From: Jatrophihabitans telluris
GTDB taxonomy: Bacteria > Actinomycetota > Actinomycetes > Mycobacteriales > Jatrophihabitantaceae
NCBI RefSeq assembly: GCF_023516435.1
Contig: NZ_CP097332.1
Span: 2,232,001-2,296,000 of the forward strand
Length of the DNA: 64,000 nucleotides
Reading direction: 5' to 3'
Below the pieces are notes generated by a model. The model ran no database searches, was not told the DNA's origin, and saw nothing but the letters and a program-made list of their open reading frames with translations. The position numbers were made by a program, and so were the translations under genes. Each line of letters starts with the position of its first letter. Within the stretch, counting starts at the first letter, position 1. This document shows positions 55,547 to 64,000 of this stretch, piece after piece.

Positions 55547-56227
55547 TCAGTGACGCCGAGCCTGTGGACGCCGACTCAGGTAAACCAGGCCCAAGCCCAC
55601 GAACAGCATGAGCCCGGCCAGGCCCGTTCCGTAGCCGGACAGCGACGAGCCGGTGTTGGCCAGGCCGCCCGAGGACGAGCTGGTCGGGACGTCGACCACG
55701 CTGCTGGAGCGCGCACTGCTCGACTCGGCGATCGAGGAGGAGTTGGTGGGGCTCGGCGGGTTGACGGCCGTGGACCCCGACGAAGTCGTCGTGCTTTCGC
55801 TCGGAGACAACGAGATCGTGACGGTGTCGCTCGGCGATCCCGACGTAGGCGTCTCGGTCGGGCTCGAGGGCGGGACCGACGTCGTGGCCGTGGACGTATC
55901 CGACGGTGGTGCCGAAGTCGTCTCGGTGGGCGGCGCGGACGTCGTCGCCGTGGTCTCGGTCGGCGGCGCCGAGGTCGTCGCGGTGGTCTCGGTCGGCGGC
56001 GCGGACGTCGTCATGGTCGAGGTGTCAGACGGCGGGACAGACGTCGAGTAGGTCGGTGGTGACGACGTGACCGGGGTGGAGCTGTACGGGTTGACGAACG
56101 ACGACAAGTGGCTCGCTACCGCCGGTCGGGCACTTTGCGCGTCTGCACCACCAGCCAGAGCGAGGGCGGAACCGGTGATGAACGCAATGCCTACCGCCAG
56201 CAGGGCGGCGCGAGGTGAGGTGATCAT
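55547..56227 (-). CDS. Secreted Thr/Ser/Pro-rich protein with LAxTG sortase signal
   Basis: A 226-residue surface protein. The N-terminal signal peptide (about 1-32, ITSPRAALLAVGIAFITGSA to AGGADAQSA) is followed by a low-complexity stalk with repeated TSAPPTETTAT units. The C-terminus carries LANTG (about 186), a hydrophobic helix (GLAGLMLFVGLGLVYL) and the basic end SRRPQARRH: a complete sorting signal. LAxTG is the form recognised by class E sortases of actinobacteria. No sortase gene is in the window. ATG 56227 follows GGGGAG at close range. Probably a glycosylated wall stalk; no binding or enzyme domain is visible. Confidence 0.85.
   Translation of the reverse strand: MITSPRAALLAVGIAFITGSALALAGGADAQSARPAVASHLSSFVNPYSSTPVTSSPPTYSTSVPPSDTSTMTTSAPPTETTATTSAPPTETTATTSAPPTETTSAPPSDTSTATTSVPPSSPTETPTSGSPSDTVTISLSPSESTTTSSGSTAVNPPSPTNSSSIAESSSARSSSVVDVPTSSSSGGLANTGSSLSGYGTGLAGLMLFVGLGLVYLSRRPQARRH
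55925..56012. repeat. 33-bp coding tandem repeat in the LAxTG protein
   Basis: Units begin at 55925, 55958 and 55991 (third partial) and encode the 11-residue TSAPPTETTAT repeats. Length variation of the surface stalk is likely. Confidence 0.85.
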
Positions 56228-56386
56228 GGCTCCCCATCCAGGATCACGCGCGAGCCGAGACTCGCGTGAAGGAGGCCGGTAGGACCGGCTTGGTTCAAGC
56301 GACCCCCGCTGAGTCCAGAGACACTCCCCTAAGCGCCCGGGCCCGTCGACGGCTGACACGAAACTAGCACCAGAGACGGGATCGGG

Positions 56387-56392
56387 AATATA
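56387..56392 (-). promoter_or_regulatory. Candidate -10 element of the LAxTG gene
   Basis: TATATT on the minus strand in an AT-rich patch, with an upstream CTGACC at a long spacing. It implies a leader of about 155 nt containing a small hairpin near 56243-56266. Confidence 0.35.
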
Positions 56393-56413
56393 GGCAATCC
56401 GGTTACGATCAGG

Positions 56414-57370
56414 TCAGGCTAGTAAGTTCCGCGTCTGTTCGACGTCGTCGGCCATCTGCACCACGAGTTCGCCGATCGAGTCGAAGCGCACCATTCCGCG
56501 CAGCCGGTGAATGAACTCGACCCCGAGGTTCTGACCGTAGAGGTCGGCGTCGAAGTCGAGGATGTAGGCCTCGACCGACCGGTGCCGGCCGTCGAAGGTG
56601 GGGTTCGTGCCCACCGAGATGGCCGTGACCCGGGACGGCTCGTCGGTTCGGGTGTTGCCCCATTCGTCGATGCGGACGATGCGACCGGCGTAGACACCGT
56701 CGGCCGGGACGGCTGCGAACGTCTCGGCGCGGACGTTGGCGGTGGGAAAGCCCAGATCGCGGCCGCGCTGATCGCCACGGATGACGACGCCGTCGAGCCG
56801 ATGAGGACGGCCGAGCGCGTGCGAGGCTGCCGCCATATCGCCGGCCTCGACGCACGAACGAATGTAGGTCGACGAGATCGGGGTGTCGGATTCGATCAGC
56901 AGGCCGACACCCTCGGCCCGGAAGCCCCACCGACGGCCGAGCTCGATCAGCGTGCTCACGTCTCCGGCCGCCTTGGCGCCGAATCGGAAGTTCTCGCCGA
57001 CGACGACGGCGGCCGCGTGGAGATCGGCGACCAGTGCCTGATGCACGAATTCCTCCGGACTCAACCGGGAGAACTCGAGGGTGAACGGAATGAACACCAC
57101 GACGTCCACGCCGTAGTGCGCGGCCAGTTCGGCCTTGCGCGTATTGGTGGTGAGCAGCGGCGGGTGACTTCCGGGACGCACGACCTCCGACGGGTGCGGC
57201 GTGAACGTGAGCAGCACACTGGGAAGTCCGAGCTCGGCGGCGAGCTCGTTCGTACGAGCGATCAGGCGTTGATGACCTCGATGGACGCCGTCGAACACGC
57301 CGATGGTGGCAACGCACCGGCCCCAACCGTTGGGGATGGATTCCAGCCCACGCCAGCGCTGAGCGGCCAT
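56414..57370 (-). CDS. ribF: Bifunctional riboflavin kinase / FAD synthetase
   Basis: Makes FMN and FAD from riboflavin. The 318-residue product has the N-terminal adenylyltransferase domain (VATIGVFDGVHRGHQRLI, about 20-37; VGENFRFGAKAAGD; SSTYIRSCVEAGD) and the C-terminal flavokinase domain (about 185-310; VIRGDQRGRDLGFPTANVRA, ISVGTNPTFDGRHRSVEAYI). All core motifs are present. ATG 57370 lies 2 bp after the aroQ stop, so it is the last gene of the aroC-aroKB-aroQ-ribF operon; flavin supply supports chorismate synthase, which needs reduced FMN. Confidence 0.96.
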   Translation of the reverse strand: MAAQRWRGLESIPNGWGRCVATIGVFDGVHRGHQRLIARTNELAAELGLPSVLLTFTPHPSEVVRPGSHPPLLTTNTRKAELAAHYGVDVVVFIPFTLEFSRLSPEEFVHQALVADLHAAAVVVGENFRFGAKAAGDVSTLIELGRRWGFRAEGVGLLIESDTPISSTYIRSCVEAGDMAAASHALGRPHRLDGVVIRGDQRGRDLGFPTANVRAETFAAVPADGVYAGRIVRIDEWGNTRTDEPSRVTAISVGTNPTFDGRHRSVEAYILDFDADLYGQNLGVEFIHRLRGMVRFDSIGELVVQMADDVEQTRNLLA

Positions 57371-57372
57371 CG

Positions 57373-57909
57373 TCAGCGATCCCTGCCGACCGAGGAGATC
57401 CAGCTGAGCGCCAGCACGTACCCCTCGATTCCGAGGCCGACGATCACCCCGGAGGCCACCGCGGACAGATAGGAGTGGTGGCGGAAGGGTTCCCGGGCGT
57501 GGACGTTGGAGATGTGGACCTCCACGAGTGGAGCGGTCCGAGCCGCCGCCGCGTCGCGCAAGGCGACCGATGTGTGGGTGAAGGCGCCCGCGTTCAGCAC
57601 GACCGGTAGTTGCTCGTCCGCGGCCTCGTGCAGCCAGTGCAGCAGATCGGCCTCACTGTCGGACTGGCGAACCTGCACGTCGAGTCCGAGTTCGCGGCCG
57701 GCCTGTTCGCACAGGCTGACAAGCTCGGCATGCGTCGTGCTGCCGTAGATCGTCGGCTGGCGAGAACCCAACCGCCCCAGATTGGGCCCGTTGAGCACGA
57801 GGACCCGCCGCCCGGGTTCCGTGCCGGGGTCGGGTGCGGGTCCCCCAGCGGGACCGGCAGTGGGACCGCCAATGGTGCCAGCAGTGGGACCGCCAGTGGC
57901 ATCGGTCAT
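57373..57909 (-). CDS. aroQ: 3-dehydroquinate dehydratase, type II
   Basis: Dehydrates 3-dehydroquinate to 3-dehydroshikimate. After a Gly/Pro/Thr repeat extension of about 33 residues comes the family core: [19 protein letters not shown] (catalytic Tyr in the last part), [29 protein letters not shown] and [17 protein letters not shown]. The total is 178 residues against a usual 145-155, because of the extension. Its ATG overlaps the aroKB stop by 4 bp. Confidence 0.95.
   Translation of the reverse strand: MTDATGGPTAGTIGGPTAGPAGGPAPDPGTEPGRRVLVLNGPNLGRLGSRQPTIYGSTTHAELVSLCEQAGRELGLDVQVRQSDSEADLLHWLHEAADEQLPVVLNAGAFTHTSVALRDAAAARTAPLVEVHISNVHAREPFRHHSYLSAVASGVIVGLGIEGYVLALSWISSVGRDR
57850..57897. 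repeat. 12-bp coding repeat at the aroQ N-terminus
   Basis: Four tandem 12-bp units (57850, 57862, 57874, 57886) of the form GGGACCGCCAGT on the plus strand encode the Thr/Ala-Gly-Gly-Pro-like repeats of the AroQ extension. Confidence 0.8.
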
Positions 57910-59543
57910 TGCGAAACCTCCTCATAGACCGCCCGCAACAACTCCGGGTCGGCGTCTTCCACGCGCCCGGGTCGAGCCAGGCCATCCAGGACGACAAACC
58001 GAATTCGGCTGCCGCGTGCCTTCTTGTCCACCCGCATCGTGTCGAGCAGCTGCTCGAACGCCTCCGGTCGGTACGAAACCGGCAGCCCGAGCGAGGCGAG
58101 AATCCGGCGGTGGCGGGCGGCGGTGTGTTCGTCGAGCCGACCCAGTCTGCGGGCCAGTTCCGCCGCGAAGACCAGGCCGACCGATACGGCATCGCCGTGC
58201 CGCCACCGGTAGTTCTCGGCGCGTTCGATGGCATGGCCGAGCGTGTGGCCGTAGTTGAGGATCTCTCGCTCGCCCTGTTCGGTCAGGTCGGCCGAGACCA
58301 CCCGCGCCTTCACCGCAATCGAGCGCTGGACGAGTTCGGCTTCCGCCGCGTTCCCCGGCACGGTGACCGCGGCCGGGTCGGCTTCGATCAGTTCGAGAAT
58401 CGCGGGGTCGGCGATGAAGCCGCACTTGACGACTTCCGCGAGCCCGGCCAGATAGTCCGTCTGGCTCAGGGTCGCGAGCAGGTCGAGGTCACAGAGCACC
58501 GCGGCCGGCGGGTAGAACGCACCGACGAGGTTCTTGCCGCGGCCGGTGTTGATACCGGTCTTGCCGCCGACCGCGGCGTCGACCATGCCCGCGACGGTCG
58601 TCGGAACCTGAATCACCCGCACGCCACGCAACCAGGACGCGGCCACCCAGCCGGCAAGGTCGGTGGTCGCGCCCCCGCCGAGCCCGATCACCAGATCGGA
58701 TCGGGTGAAACCCCACTCACCGAGCGCGTCGAAACACCGCCCGGCGATCGTCAGGGTCTTCTGGGCCTCGCCGTCGGGCACCGCGAGCAGGTGGGCCTGC
58801 GAACCGCGAACGGTCAACTCGGCCGCCACGGCACCCGCGACGCCGACCATCGTCTCGGGGTGAATGATCGCGATCCGGTCCGCCCCGGTGGCGAGCTCGA
58901 CCAACCGCGGCAGGATCGCCCGTCCGATGTGGACCTCGTAGGGCGGCGGACCGGCGACGAAGATCGTGGTCATGCGCTGGGCGGCCTCCGGTGTCGCCAC
59001 GGCGGAGTCAGCGACCGGGTCCTCGGCGGTCGCGCCGCTGGCCAGCAAGGTGTGCACGTGCTCGGCGACGTCGGCCACCGCGCGCCCGCTCGTGTCGACG
59101 GAGTAGGTCGCGACCTCTGCGTACAGCGGCGCCCGTTCGGCCTGGAGTTGCTTCAGCCGGGCCACGGTGTCACCAGCCAGCAGCGGACGATGGCGCGTAC
59201 CGGACACGCGCTGCACCAGCTCGGCCTGGCTGGCCCGCAGCTCGACGACGGGTACCTGGGCAGCGACCAACTCGGCTCGGACCGACGGCGTCGTCACCGC
59301 ACCACCGCCGAGCGAAAGCACCCCGTCAAAATCGCAGAGAGCGTCGGCTATCGCCGCGGCCTCGATCTCACGAAACGCCGCCTCGCCGTCGTGGGCGAAG
59401 ATCTCCCCCACACTTCGTCCGGTCATCTCGATCAGCAGATCGTCGGTGTCGGCGAAATCGACACCGAGACGGGCTGCGAGGGCGCGACCGACCGAGGACT
59501 TGCCGGCGCCGGGCAGCCCGACGAGCACCGTGCGTGGACTCAT
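57906..59543 (-). CDS. aroKB: Fused shikimate kinase - 3-dehydroquinate synthase
   Basis: A 545-residue fusion of two shikimate-pathway enzymes normally encoded by adjacent genes. Residues 1-165 are shikimate kinase: P-loop [37 protein letters not shown] and lid TRHRPLL. After a linker (about 166-195) residues 196-545 are dehydroquinate synthase: [50 protein letters not shown] and the zinc ligands in [12 protein letters not shown]. Both active sites look intact and the frame is uninterrupted. It overlaps aroC and aroQ by 4 bp each, giving a tightly coupled operon. Confidence 0.95.
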   Translation of the reverse strand: MSPRTVLVGLPGAGKSSVGRALAARLGVDFADTDDLLIEMTGRSVGEIFAHDGEAAFREIEAAAIADALCDFDGVLSLGGGAVTTPSVRAELVAAQVPVVELRASQAELVQRVSGTRHRPLLAGDTVARLKQLQAERAPLYAEVATYSVDTSGRAVADVAEHVHTLLASGATAEDPVADSAVATPEAAQRMTTIFVAGPPPYEVHIGRAILPRLVELATGADRIAIIHPETMVGVAGAVAAELTVRGSQAHLLAVPDGEAQKTLTIAGRCFDALGEWGFTRSDLVIGLGGGATTDLAGWVAASWLRGVRVIQVPTTVAGMVDAAVGGKTGINTGRGKNLVGAFYPPAAVLCDLDLLATLSQTDYLAGLAEVVKCGFIADPAILELIEADPAAVTVPGNAAEAELVQRSIAVKARVVSADLTEQGEREILNYGHTLGHAIERAENYRWRHGDAVSVGLVFAAELARRLGRLDEHTAARHRRILASLGLPVSYRPEAFEQLLDTMRVDKKARGSRIRFVVLDGLARPGRVEDADPELLRAVYEEVSQ

Positions 59544-60769
59544 GGCCGAGCGGCGAACACGTCGCCCGAGGCCAGCGAGCGCTCGGCGAGTCGAGCGAGG
59601 TAGGCCTCGGCGTTGCGGCGCGTCTCCCCCAGGGCGTCGCCCCCGAACTTCTCCAGCACGGCCTCGGCCAGTACGAGCGCGACCATGGCCTCGGCGACGA
59701 CTCCGGCGGCCGGCACGGCGGAAACGTCCGACCGCTGGTTGATGGCCACGGCTGCCTCACCGGTCGCGACGTCGATCGTCTCCAGGGCCCGGGGCACGGT
59801 CGAGATCGGCTTCATGGCCGCGCGGACCCGCAGGAGCTCACCGGTCGACATTCCGCCTTCGGTGCCGCCGGCGTGACCGGTACGCCGCCGGATCTCCCCG
59901 TCCGGACCCCGGCCGATCTCGTCGTGAGCCTGGGAGCCACGGATCCGGGCCAGCTCGAAGCCGTCCCCGACCTCGACGGCCTTGATGGCCTGGATGCCCA
60001 TCAGGGCAGCGGCCAGACGAGAGTCCAGTCGCCGATCCCACTGGATGTGGCTGCCCAGACCGGGCGGAACGCGGAAGGCGAGCACCTCGACCACGCCGCC
60101 CACGGTGTCACCGGCACGCTTGATGTCGTCGATGTGCGCGACCATCGCCTGCGAGGCAGCCGGATCGAAACAGCGCACCGGCGACTGGTCGATGGTCTCC
60201 AGTGCGGCGAGCGGATCGGTGACCGCGCCCAGCGAGTCGGCCGGAGCCGAGACCTCGCCGATCGACACCACATGGCTGATGACGTCGATATCGAGGGTCT
60301 GCTTGAGGAACGCCTTCGCCACGGCCCCGAGGGCGACTCGGGCGGCTGTCTCGCGGGCGCTGGCCCGCTCCAACACCGGACGAGCGTCGTCCAGCTCGTA
60401 TTTCTGCATGCCGACCAGGTCCGCGTGGCCGGGCCGGGGCCGGGTCAGCGGTGCGTTGCGGGCCTGCTCGGCCAGCAGCTGCGGGTCGACCGGATCGGCT
60501 GACATCACCGTTTCCCACTTGGGCCATTCGGTGTTGCCGACCCGGACGGCGACCGGGCTGCCCATGGTCAGGCCGTGCCGCACGCCGCCGGTGAGCTCGA
60601 CCTCGTCCTGCTCGAATTTCATCCGGGCGCCGCGGCCGTACCCGAGCCGACGCCGCGCAAGGTCGCGACCGATCTCGGCCGTGGTGATCGCCACGCCGGA
60701 CGGCAGCCCCTCGATCATCGCGACCAGGGCAGGTCCATGGGATTCACCGGCAGTCATCCAACGCAGCAC
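59540..60769 (-). CDS. aroC: Chorismate synthase
   Basis: Final step of the shikimate pathway, using reduced FMN. The 409-residue product has the three family signatures: [19 protein letters not shown] near the start, GRASARET-type [20 protein letters not shown] (about 130-150) and the C-terminal [23 protein letters not shown] 60769 ([12 protein letters not shown]) fits the usual MLRWLTAGESHG start and has AACAAT 6 nt upstream, a likely leaderless promoter. It leads the aro operon and is divergent from the MobA-like gene. Confidence 0.95.
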   Translation of the reverse strand: MLRWMTAGESHGPALVAMIEGLPSGVAITTAEIGRDLARRRLGYGRGARMKFEQDEVELTGGVRHGLTMGSPVAVRVGNTEWPKWETVMSADPVDPQLLAEQARNAPLTRPRPGHADLVGMQKYELDDARPVLERASARETAARVALGAVAKAFLKQTLDIDVISHVVSIGEVSAPADSLGAVTDPLAALETIDQSPVRCFDPAASQAMVAHIDDIKRAGDTVGGVVEVLAFRVPPGLGSHIQWDRRLDSRLAAALMGIQAIKAVEVGDGFELARIRGSQAHDEIGRGPDGEIRRRTGHAGGTEGGMSTGELLRVRAAMKPISTVPRALETIDVATGEAAVAINQRSDVSAVPAAGVVAEAMVALVLAEAVLEKFGGDALGETRRNAEAYLARLAERSLASGDVFAARP

Positions 60770-60871
60770 GTGGCGATTGTTCCAGACCGGCACGAGCCCG
60801 CTGCCAGCGCGAGGTAGGCACGGCCGATCCCGCTTCGACGAAACTGTCGGTCCGGCCGCCACAATGTGGGC

Positions 60872-61945
60872 ATGGCTGCCGCGCTGACTCCACTCCCGGA
60901 CGAGCCCTGTGATGTGTCGGCCGAATCCGCTGGACTGGATTCGGCCGACGACGGCGGGCAGAACCGGTTCGAGTGGGCCGCGGCCCTGGCCAACGCCTCT
61001 GCCCTGCTGGCCGCGGATTCGTTCGACTCCGCGGCGCGACTGCAGCGGCGCGCCTGGCAACGCTGTGAGGACCGCGCCATGCAGGCGGGCACCGCGATGC
61101 AGATCGGGCGTCGCTGGTGGGCCGCGGGCGAGCCGGACCTTGCGGCGAGCTGTTTCGAGATCGCGCTGCGTCTCAGACAGGGCTGGGCTGGTTCAGCTCT
61201 CACCGCGAGCAGTCGCAAGGCGCTGGCTGCGACCCGCTCCGAGACCCGGTACGACGCGATCATTCTGGCCGGCGGAGCCGGACGGCGCTTCAGCGGCCCG
61301 CCTCCTACCGGCGGCGCCCAGGCCGCTGCGACCGTGACCAAGCCCGAGTACCCCCTCTTGGGCTGGCCGATGCTCGACCATGTGTTGACCGCCACTGCGT
61401 CGGCGGAACGCCGGATCGTCGTCGGACCACGCCGCCGGGGGCTGGGGGAACCGATGTTCGTTCGGGAGAACCCACCCGGAGCCGGGCCCGTCGCCGCCAT
61501 TGCCGCCGCGTTGCCGCAGGTGGACCAGCACCGGGTCGCCGTCCTCGCCGCCGACGCGCCGTTCGTGCTCGGCGGCCTGAGCCAGCTGCGTACGGATCCG
61601 ATGGTGGACGACGTCCGCGTCTGGGTCGGCCCCGACGGCGGTACGAACTACCTGGCCGCGATCTGGAGTACCGATTCCCTCCGGCTGGCCGTCGCGAGTC
61701 TCGGCGATCCGAGAAACGCGTCGGTGCGCTCGCTCTACGAGGGCGTGACGGTCGCCCGGGTACCCGATTTCGACGGCTACGCCGACGACCTCGACACCCT
61801 CGCCGACGTCGAATGGGCCGAGCAGCGAGCCCGCGAGATCCGCACGCCCGACGGTGGCCGCCGACCGCCGATCGACTACCTCACCGACGAGCTGCCGATA
61901 ATGCCGCTCGCATGGCCTGGACTGGAGCTGCACGCCCCGTCATGA
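60872..61945 (+). CDS. MobA-like nucleotidyltransferase with N-terminal helical domain
   Basis: The C-terminal two-thirds is an NTP-transferase: [12 protein letters not shown] (about 132), [29 protein letters not shown] and [12 protein letters not shown] carry the nucleotide loop, the lysine and the metal aspartate of MobA/CofC-type enzymes. Residues 1-125 form an extra Ala-rich helical domain ([56 protein letters not shown]) resembling TPR helices. ATG 60872 is chosen because CACAAT stands exactly 6 nt before it. Whether it makes molybdopterin guanine dinucleotide or another product is open. It overlaps aroE by 65 bp, tail to tail. Confidence 0.8.
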   Translation: MAAALTPLPDEPCDVSAESAGLDSADDGGQNRFEWAAALANASALLAADSFDSAARLQRRAWQRCEDRAMQAGTAMQIGRRWWAAGEPDLAASCFEIALRLRQGWAGSALTASSRKALAATRSETRYDAIILAGGAGRRFSGPPPTGGAQAAATVTKPEYPLLGWPMLDHVLTATASAERRIVVGPRRRGLGEPMFVRENPPGAGPVAAIAAALPQVDQHRVAVLAADAPFVLGGLSQLRTDPMVDDVRVWVGPDGGTNYLAAIWSTDSLRLAVASLGDPRNASVRSLYEGVTVARVPDFDGYADDLDTLADVEWAEQRAREIRTPDGGRRPPIDYLTDELPIMPLAWPGLELHAPS

Positions 61946-62705
61946 GTTCCACCTGGCGGGCGGCCTGGAACAACAGCAGCTCAGCGCCGGAGACCACCGT
62001 GGCCCCGGCGGCCGCGGCCCCGGCGGCGAGGGCGGTCGGCCAGGGCCGATAGATCACGTCGAAGACGGCCTGCTCGGGACGCCAACCGAACGCGCCGAGC
62101 GGATCGGCCACCCCGGCGGGCAAGGTGGAGATGACCAGGTCGGCGGAGCCGAGTCCGGCTCCCGAGTCCAGCCTCGCGACGGTGACGGCCACGTCCAGGC
62201 GCTCGGCGGTAGCGCGAAGCTCGACGGCACGGGCGGGCTCGCGCACCAGGACCGTCACGGTCTCGACATCGACGAGGGCCGCAAGCGCGGCCTGAGCCGT
62301 GCCACCGGCGCCGAGCACGACGATCCGTCCACCAGCCGGCACCCCGGCCTCGGCCAGAGCGTCCCGGATCCCGATCCAGTCGGTGTTGTCGGCGTACCAG
62401 TCCTCGTCGACGCGAAGCAGGGTATTGCCGGCTCCGATCGCCGCCGCCTGCGCACTGATCGAGGTCGCGACCCGCAGCACCTCTCGTTTGAGCGGCATGG
62501 TGCACGAGTACCCGACCTGGTTGGGCGGTGCGTCGACCAGCAGCGCACCGAGGTCGGCCTCGGTGCATTCGATCGCGTCGTAGTGCCAACCGGTCAGGCC
62601 GAGTGCGGCGTAGGCCGCGTTGTGCAGGTCCGGCGACAGCGAATGGCTCACCGGCGAACCCAGCACGGCGGCGCGCCCGCGCGCGGGATCGGCCTCAGAC
62701 GCCAT
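61881..62705 (-). CDS. aroE: Shikimate dehydrogenase
   Basis: NADP-dependent reduction of 3-dehydroshikimate. The 274-residue product has the substrate-binding start LGSPVSHSLSPDLHNAAYAA, the catalytic lysine region SCTMPLKREVL, NTLLRVDEDWYADNTDW with the paired aspartate, and the nucleotide loop GAGGTAQAALAAL. The usual Asn before the catalytic lysine loop (NVTxPxK) reads SCTMPLK. ATG 62705 shares a base with the mltG stop, so translation is coupled. It faces the MobA-like gene. Confidence 0.92.
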   Translation of the reverse strand: MASEADPARGRAAVLGSPVSHSLSPDLHNAAYAALGLTGWHYDAIECTEADLGALLVDAPPNQVGYSCTMPLKREVLRVATSISAQAAAIGAGNTLLRVDEDWYADNTDWIGIRDALAEAGVPAGGRIVVLGAGGTAQAALAALVDVETVTVLVREPARAVELRATAERLDVAVTVARLDSGAGLGSADLVISTLPAGVADPLGAFGWRPEQAVFDVIYRPWPTALAAGAAAAGATVVSGAELLLFQAARQVELMTGRAAPVQAMRAALSAARR

Positions 62706-63895
62706 CAGCCGCAGCCCCACCCTTGCTTCTTGCACTTGTCGGCAGCGGCCAGGAACTGCGCCTCATCGGTGAAAAATCCCAGGTGCCCGGCGGCGTCGAT
62801 GTTGACGTAGTACATCCAACTACCCGCCGGCGGGTTCAGTGCGCCGGAGATGGCCGCGACGCCAGGATTGCCGATCGGCGTCGGCGGCAACCCTGCATTC
62901 TTGTAACTGTTGTAGGGCCCGGGGATCGAGGCGTAGACGACCTTGGCCGGGTCCTTGCCGTTCAGCTTGGCCCAGTAGGCACTGGTTGCATCCACCTGCA
63001 GGGGACGCCCGGCCGCGATCCGGTTCATGATCACCCGCGCGACCTTGGCCCGATCGGCGTCGAACTTGGCCTCGGCCTCGGCGATCGAGGCGATGATGAG
63101 CACCTTGTAGGGACTCAGATTGAGCGCCTTGGCCTTGTCCGCGACACCGAGCTGGACGTACTCGGCGCTGAACTTGTCCACCATCGACTGCAGGGCAGTG
63201 CTGGCCGTGGTGTTGTCCGAGTACTGGTAGGTCGCGGGAAACAGCAGGCCCTCGACCGAACTGACCTGCAGGTCCGACGGGATACCCAGACCTGACAGGT
63301 CCTTCGCGGCGGTCTGCAGCGCAGCGGTGCTGATCCCGGTCGCCTTGCTGATCGCGGCGAACGCCTGCAGGTAGGTGAAACCCTCGGGAATCACGAACTG
63401 CTGAACGATCAGGTTCTTCGGGTCGAGGATCGCCGTCATGGCGGCGGTGCCCGATGAGTGCAGGCGAACCTGGTACGTCCCGGGCTGGATGTCGGCGGCG
63501 CGGCCCGACTTCTTGGCCGCGTTGATGAAGGCCTGGGTCGACTTGACGACGCCCTGGTTCTTCAGGGTCACGGCGATGTCGCTCGCGCCCTGCCCGGACA
63601 CGACCTGGATCCGCACGAACTTGTCACCCGCGCCGCTGTAGTCGGCGACGGCGAAGCGACTCTTGAGGTTGTTGACCGCGATCCAGCCACCCGCTACCAC
63701 GGCGAGGATGACCAGAATGGCCAGGATCGGGGCGAGGGTGCGGTGTCGGCGAGGACGGCGACGATGCCGGTCGGTCCGGCTCTGTCGCCCTGGGACGTAA
63801 TGGTCGGACTCGGCCGGAGCGTCGGCGCCGAACAACGGATGATCGTCGTCCGGTAGTTCGTCGATCGAATGCTCCACAGGCGCAGATCCCTTCAC
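62705..63895 (-). CDS. mltG: Endolytic murein transglycosylase MltG
   Basis: Membrane-anchored enzyme that cuts nascent glycan strands and is thought to set their length. The 396-residue product has a basic cytoplasmic N-terminus, a transmembrane helix (about 54-76, LAPILAILVILAVVAGGWIA) and an extracellular YceG domain: VIPEGFTYLQAFAAI, VEGLLFPATYQYS and IIASIAEAEAKFDADRAKVA with the catalytic glutamate region, then RVIMNRIAAGRPLQVDATSA. The usual ASIVEKE reads ASIAEAE, keeping the first Glu. It is coupled to aroE, the standard mltG-aroE order. Confidence 0.94.
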   Translation of the reverse strand: MKGSAPVEHSIDELPDDDHPLFGADAPAESDHYVPGRQSRTDRHRRRPRRHRTLAPILAILVILAVVAGGWIAVNNLKSRFAVADYSGAGDKFVRIQVVSGQGASDIAVTLKNQGVVKSTQAFINAAKKSGRAADIQPGTYQVRLHSSGTAAMTAILDPKNLIVQQFVIPEGFTYLQAFAAISKATGISTAALQTAAKDLSGLGIPSDLQVSSVEGLLFPATYQYSDNTTASTALQSMVDKFSAEYVQLGVADKAKALNLSPYKVLIIASIAEAEAKFDADRAKVARVIMNRIAAGRPLQVDATSAYWAKLNGKDPAKVVYASIPGPYNSYKNAGLPPTPIGNPGVAAISGALNPPAGSWMYYVNIDAAGHLGFFTDEAQFLAAADKCKKQGWGCG

Positions 63896-63948
63896 TGTCC
63901 CCAGTCAGACGGCCGGCTGCTTTTCAGCCGAGCTCCGCGGCCGACGCG

Positions 63949-63999
63949 CTACTGCCCGCCTTCGGTGGCCTGCGAACCGCGCTGACGATCGAGGAACGA
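63949..63999 (-). CDS. C-terminal fragment, probably Holliday junction resolvase-like RuvX
   Basis: Only 16 codons and a TAG stop are in the window; in this frame they read SFLDRQRGSQATEGGQ. An Ala/Leu-rich helix followed by a short polar tail is how RuvX ends, and ruvX normally lies directly upstream of mltG in actinobacteria. Assignment rests on synteny; 53 bp separate it from mltG. Confidence 0.4.
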   Translation of the reverse strand, partial: SFLDRQRGSQATEGGQ

Positions 64000-64000
64000 C

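Noticed and set aside
56228-56413. c-di-AMP (ydaO) riboswitch before the wall-anchored protein
   Set aside because: The leader is long and GC-rich with a hairpin, but the conserved core sequences of that riboswitch could not be recognised.

Overview
The window is a high-GC, gene-dense stretch of chromosome from an actinomycete (Actinomycetota). The evidence is conserved actinobacterial neighbourhoods: lexA/LysM/nrdR/nrdJ; hflX-dapF-miaA/DUF349/miaB; rny-recX-recA-DUF3046; pspA/clgR/pgsA/rimO/argA/ftsK/dapA/thyX/dapB; pnp-rpsO; and ribF/aro genes with mltG. Further support comes from LexA boxes of the TCGAAC-N4-GTTCGA type, a ClgR box, a sortase-E type LAxTG signal and many leaderless start sites. 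A Frankia/Jatrophihabitans-like lineage is possible but is only a guess. No rRNA, tRNA, CRISPR array, insertion sequence, prophage or attachment site was seen.

Layout. 1-6.5 kb: end of a flavin monooxygenase, class II ribonucleotide reductase with its repressor NrdR, an SOS pair (LysM protein and lexA) and tatA. 6.5-13 kb: hflX, dapF, miaA, DUF349, miaB. 12.8-18 kb: a TAXI binding protein facing a two-component system, then RNase Y. 18-26.5 kb: recX, recA, DUF3046, an acetyltransferase, the helicase lhr and a Nei-type glycosylase. 26.5-35.5 kb: pspA, a TetR regulator, clgR, pgsA, rimO, argA, a small unknown gene, ftsK, dapA. 35.6-45 kb: thyX, a ribbon-helix-helix/DUF4097 pair, a YcaQ-type glycosylase, DedA, an Fpg-like glycosylase, acetyltransferases, DUF2461, dapB, an M16 peptidase. 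45-51.5 kb: a sulfate-uptake operon with an Rrf2 regulator, then MOSC and MFS genes; this block separates the M16 gene from pnp, which are usually neighbours. 51.5-56.4 kb: pnp, rpsO, a low-molecular-weight phosphatase and a wall-anchored Thr/Pro/Ser-rich protein. 56.4-64 kb: ribF, aroQ, a fused aroK-aroB, aroC, a MobA-like transferase, aroE, mltG and the presumed end of ruvX.

How the genes work together. DNA repair is the strongest theme. LexA boxes lie at lexA/LysM and recA, and one more lies unexpectedly inside the hairpin between pnp and an MFS gene. A second promoter type, TTGTCR-N11-(TAnnnT), resembling the PafBC-dependent mycobacterial recA promoter, precedes recA, clgR, lhr(-nei) and the ycaQ-like gene. 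Lysine/peptidoglycan supply (dapA, dapB, dapF), wall synthesis (mltG), tRNA and ribosome modification (miaA, miaB, rimO), RNA turnover (rny, pnp) and the shikimate pathway (aroQ, aroKB, aroC, aroE) make up most of the rest.

At many genes a -10-like hexamer sits exactly 6 nt before the start codon with no Shine-Dalgarno sequence. I used this to choose starts for ftsK, aroC, rimO, the tetR gene and others. No wholly new large system was identified; the best leads are the damage-promoter set, the LexA box within a terminator, and the direct-repeat operators at the ribbon-helix-helix gene and the phosphatase gene.
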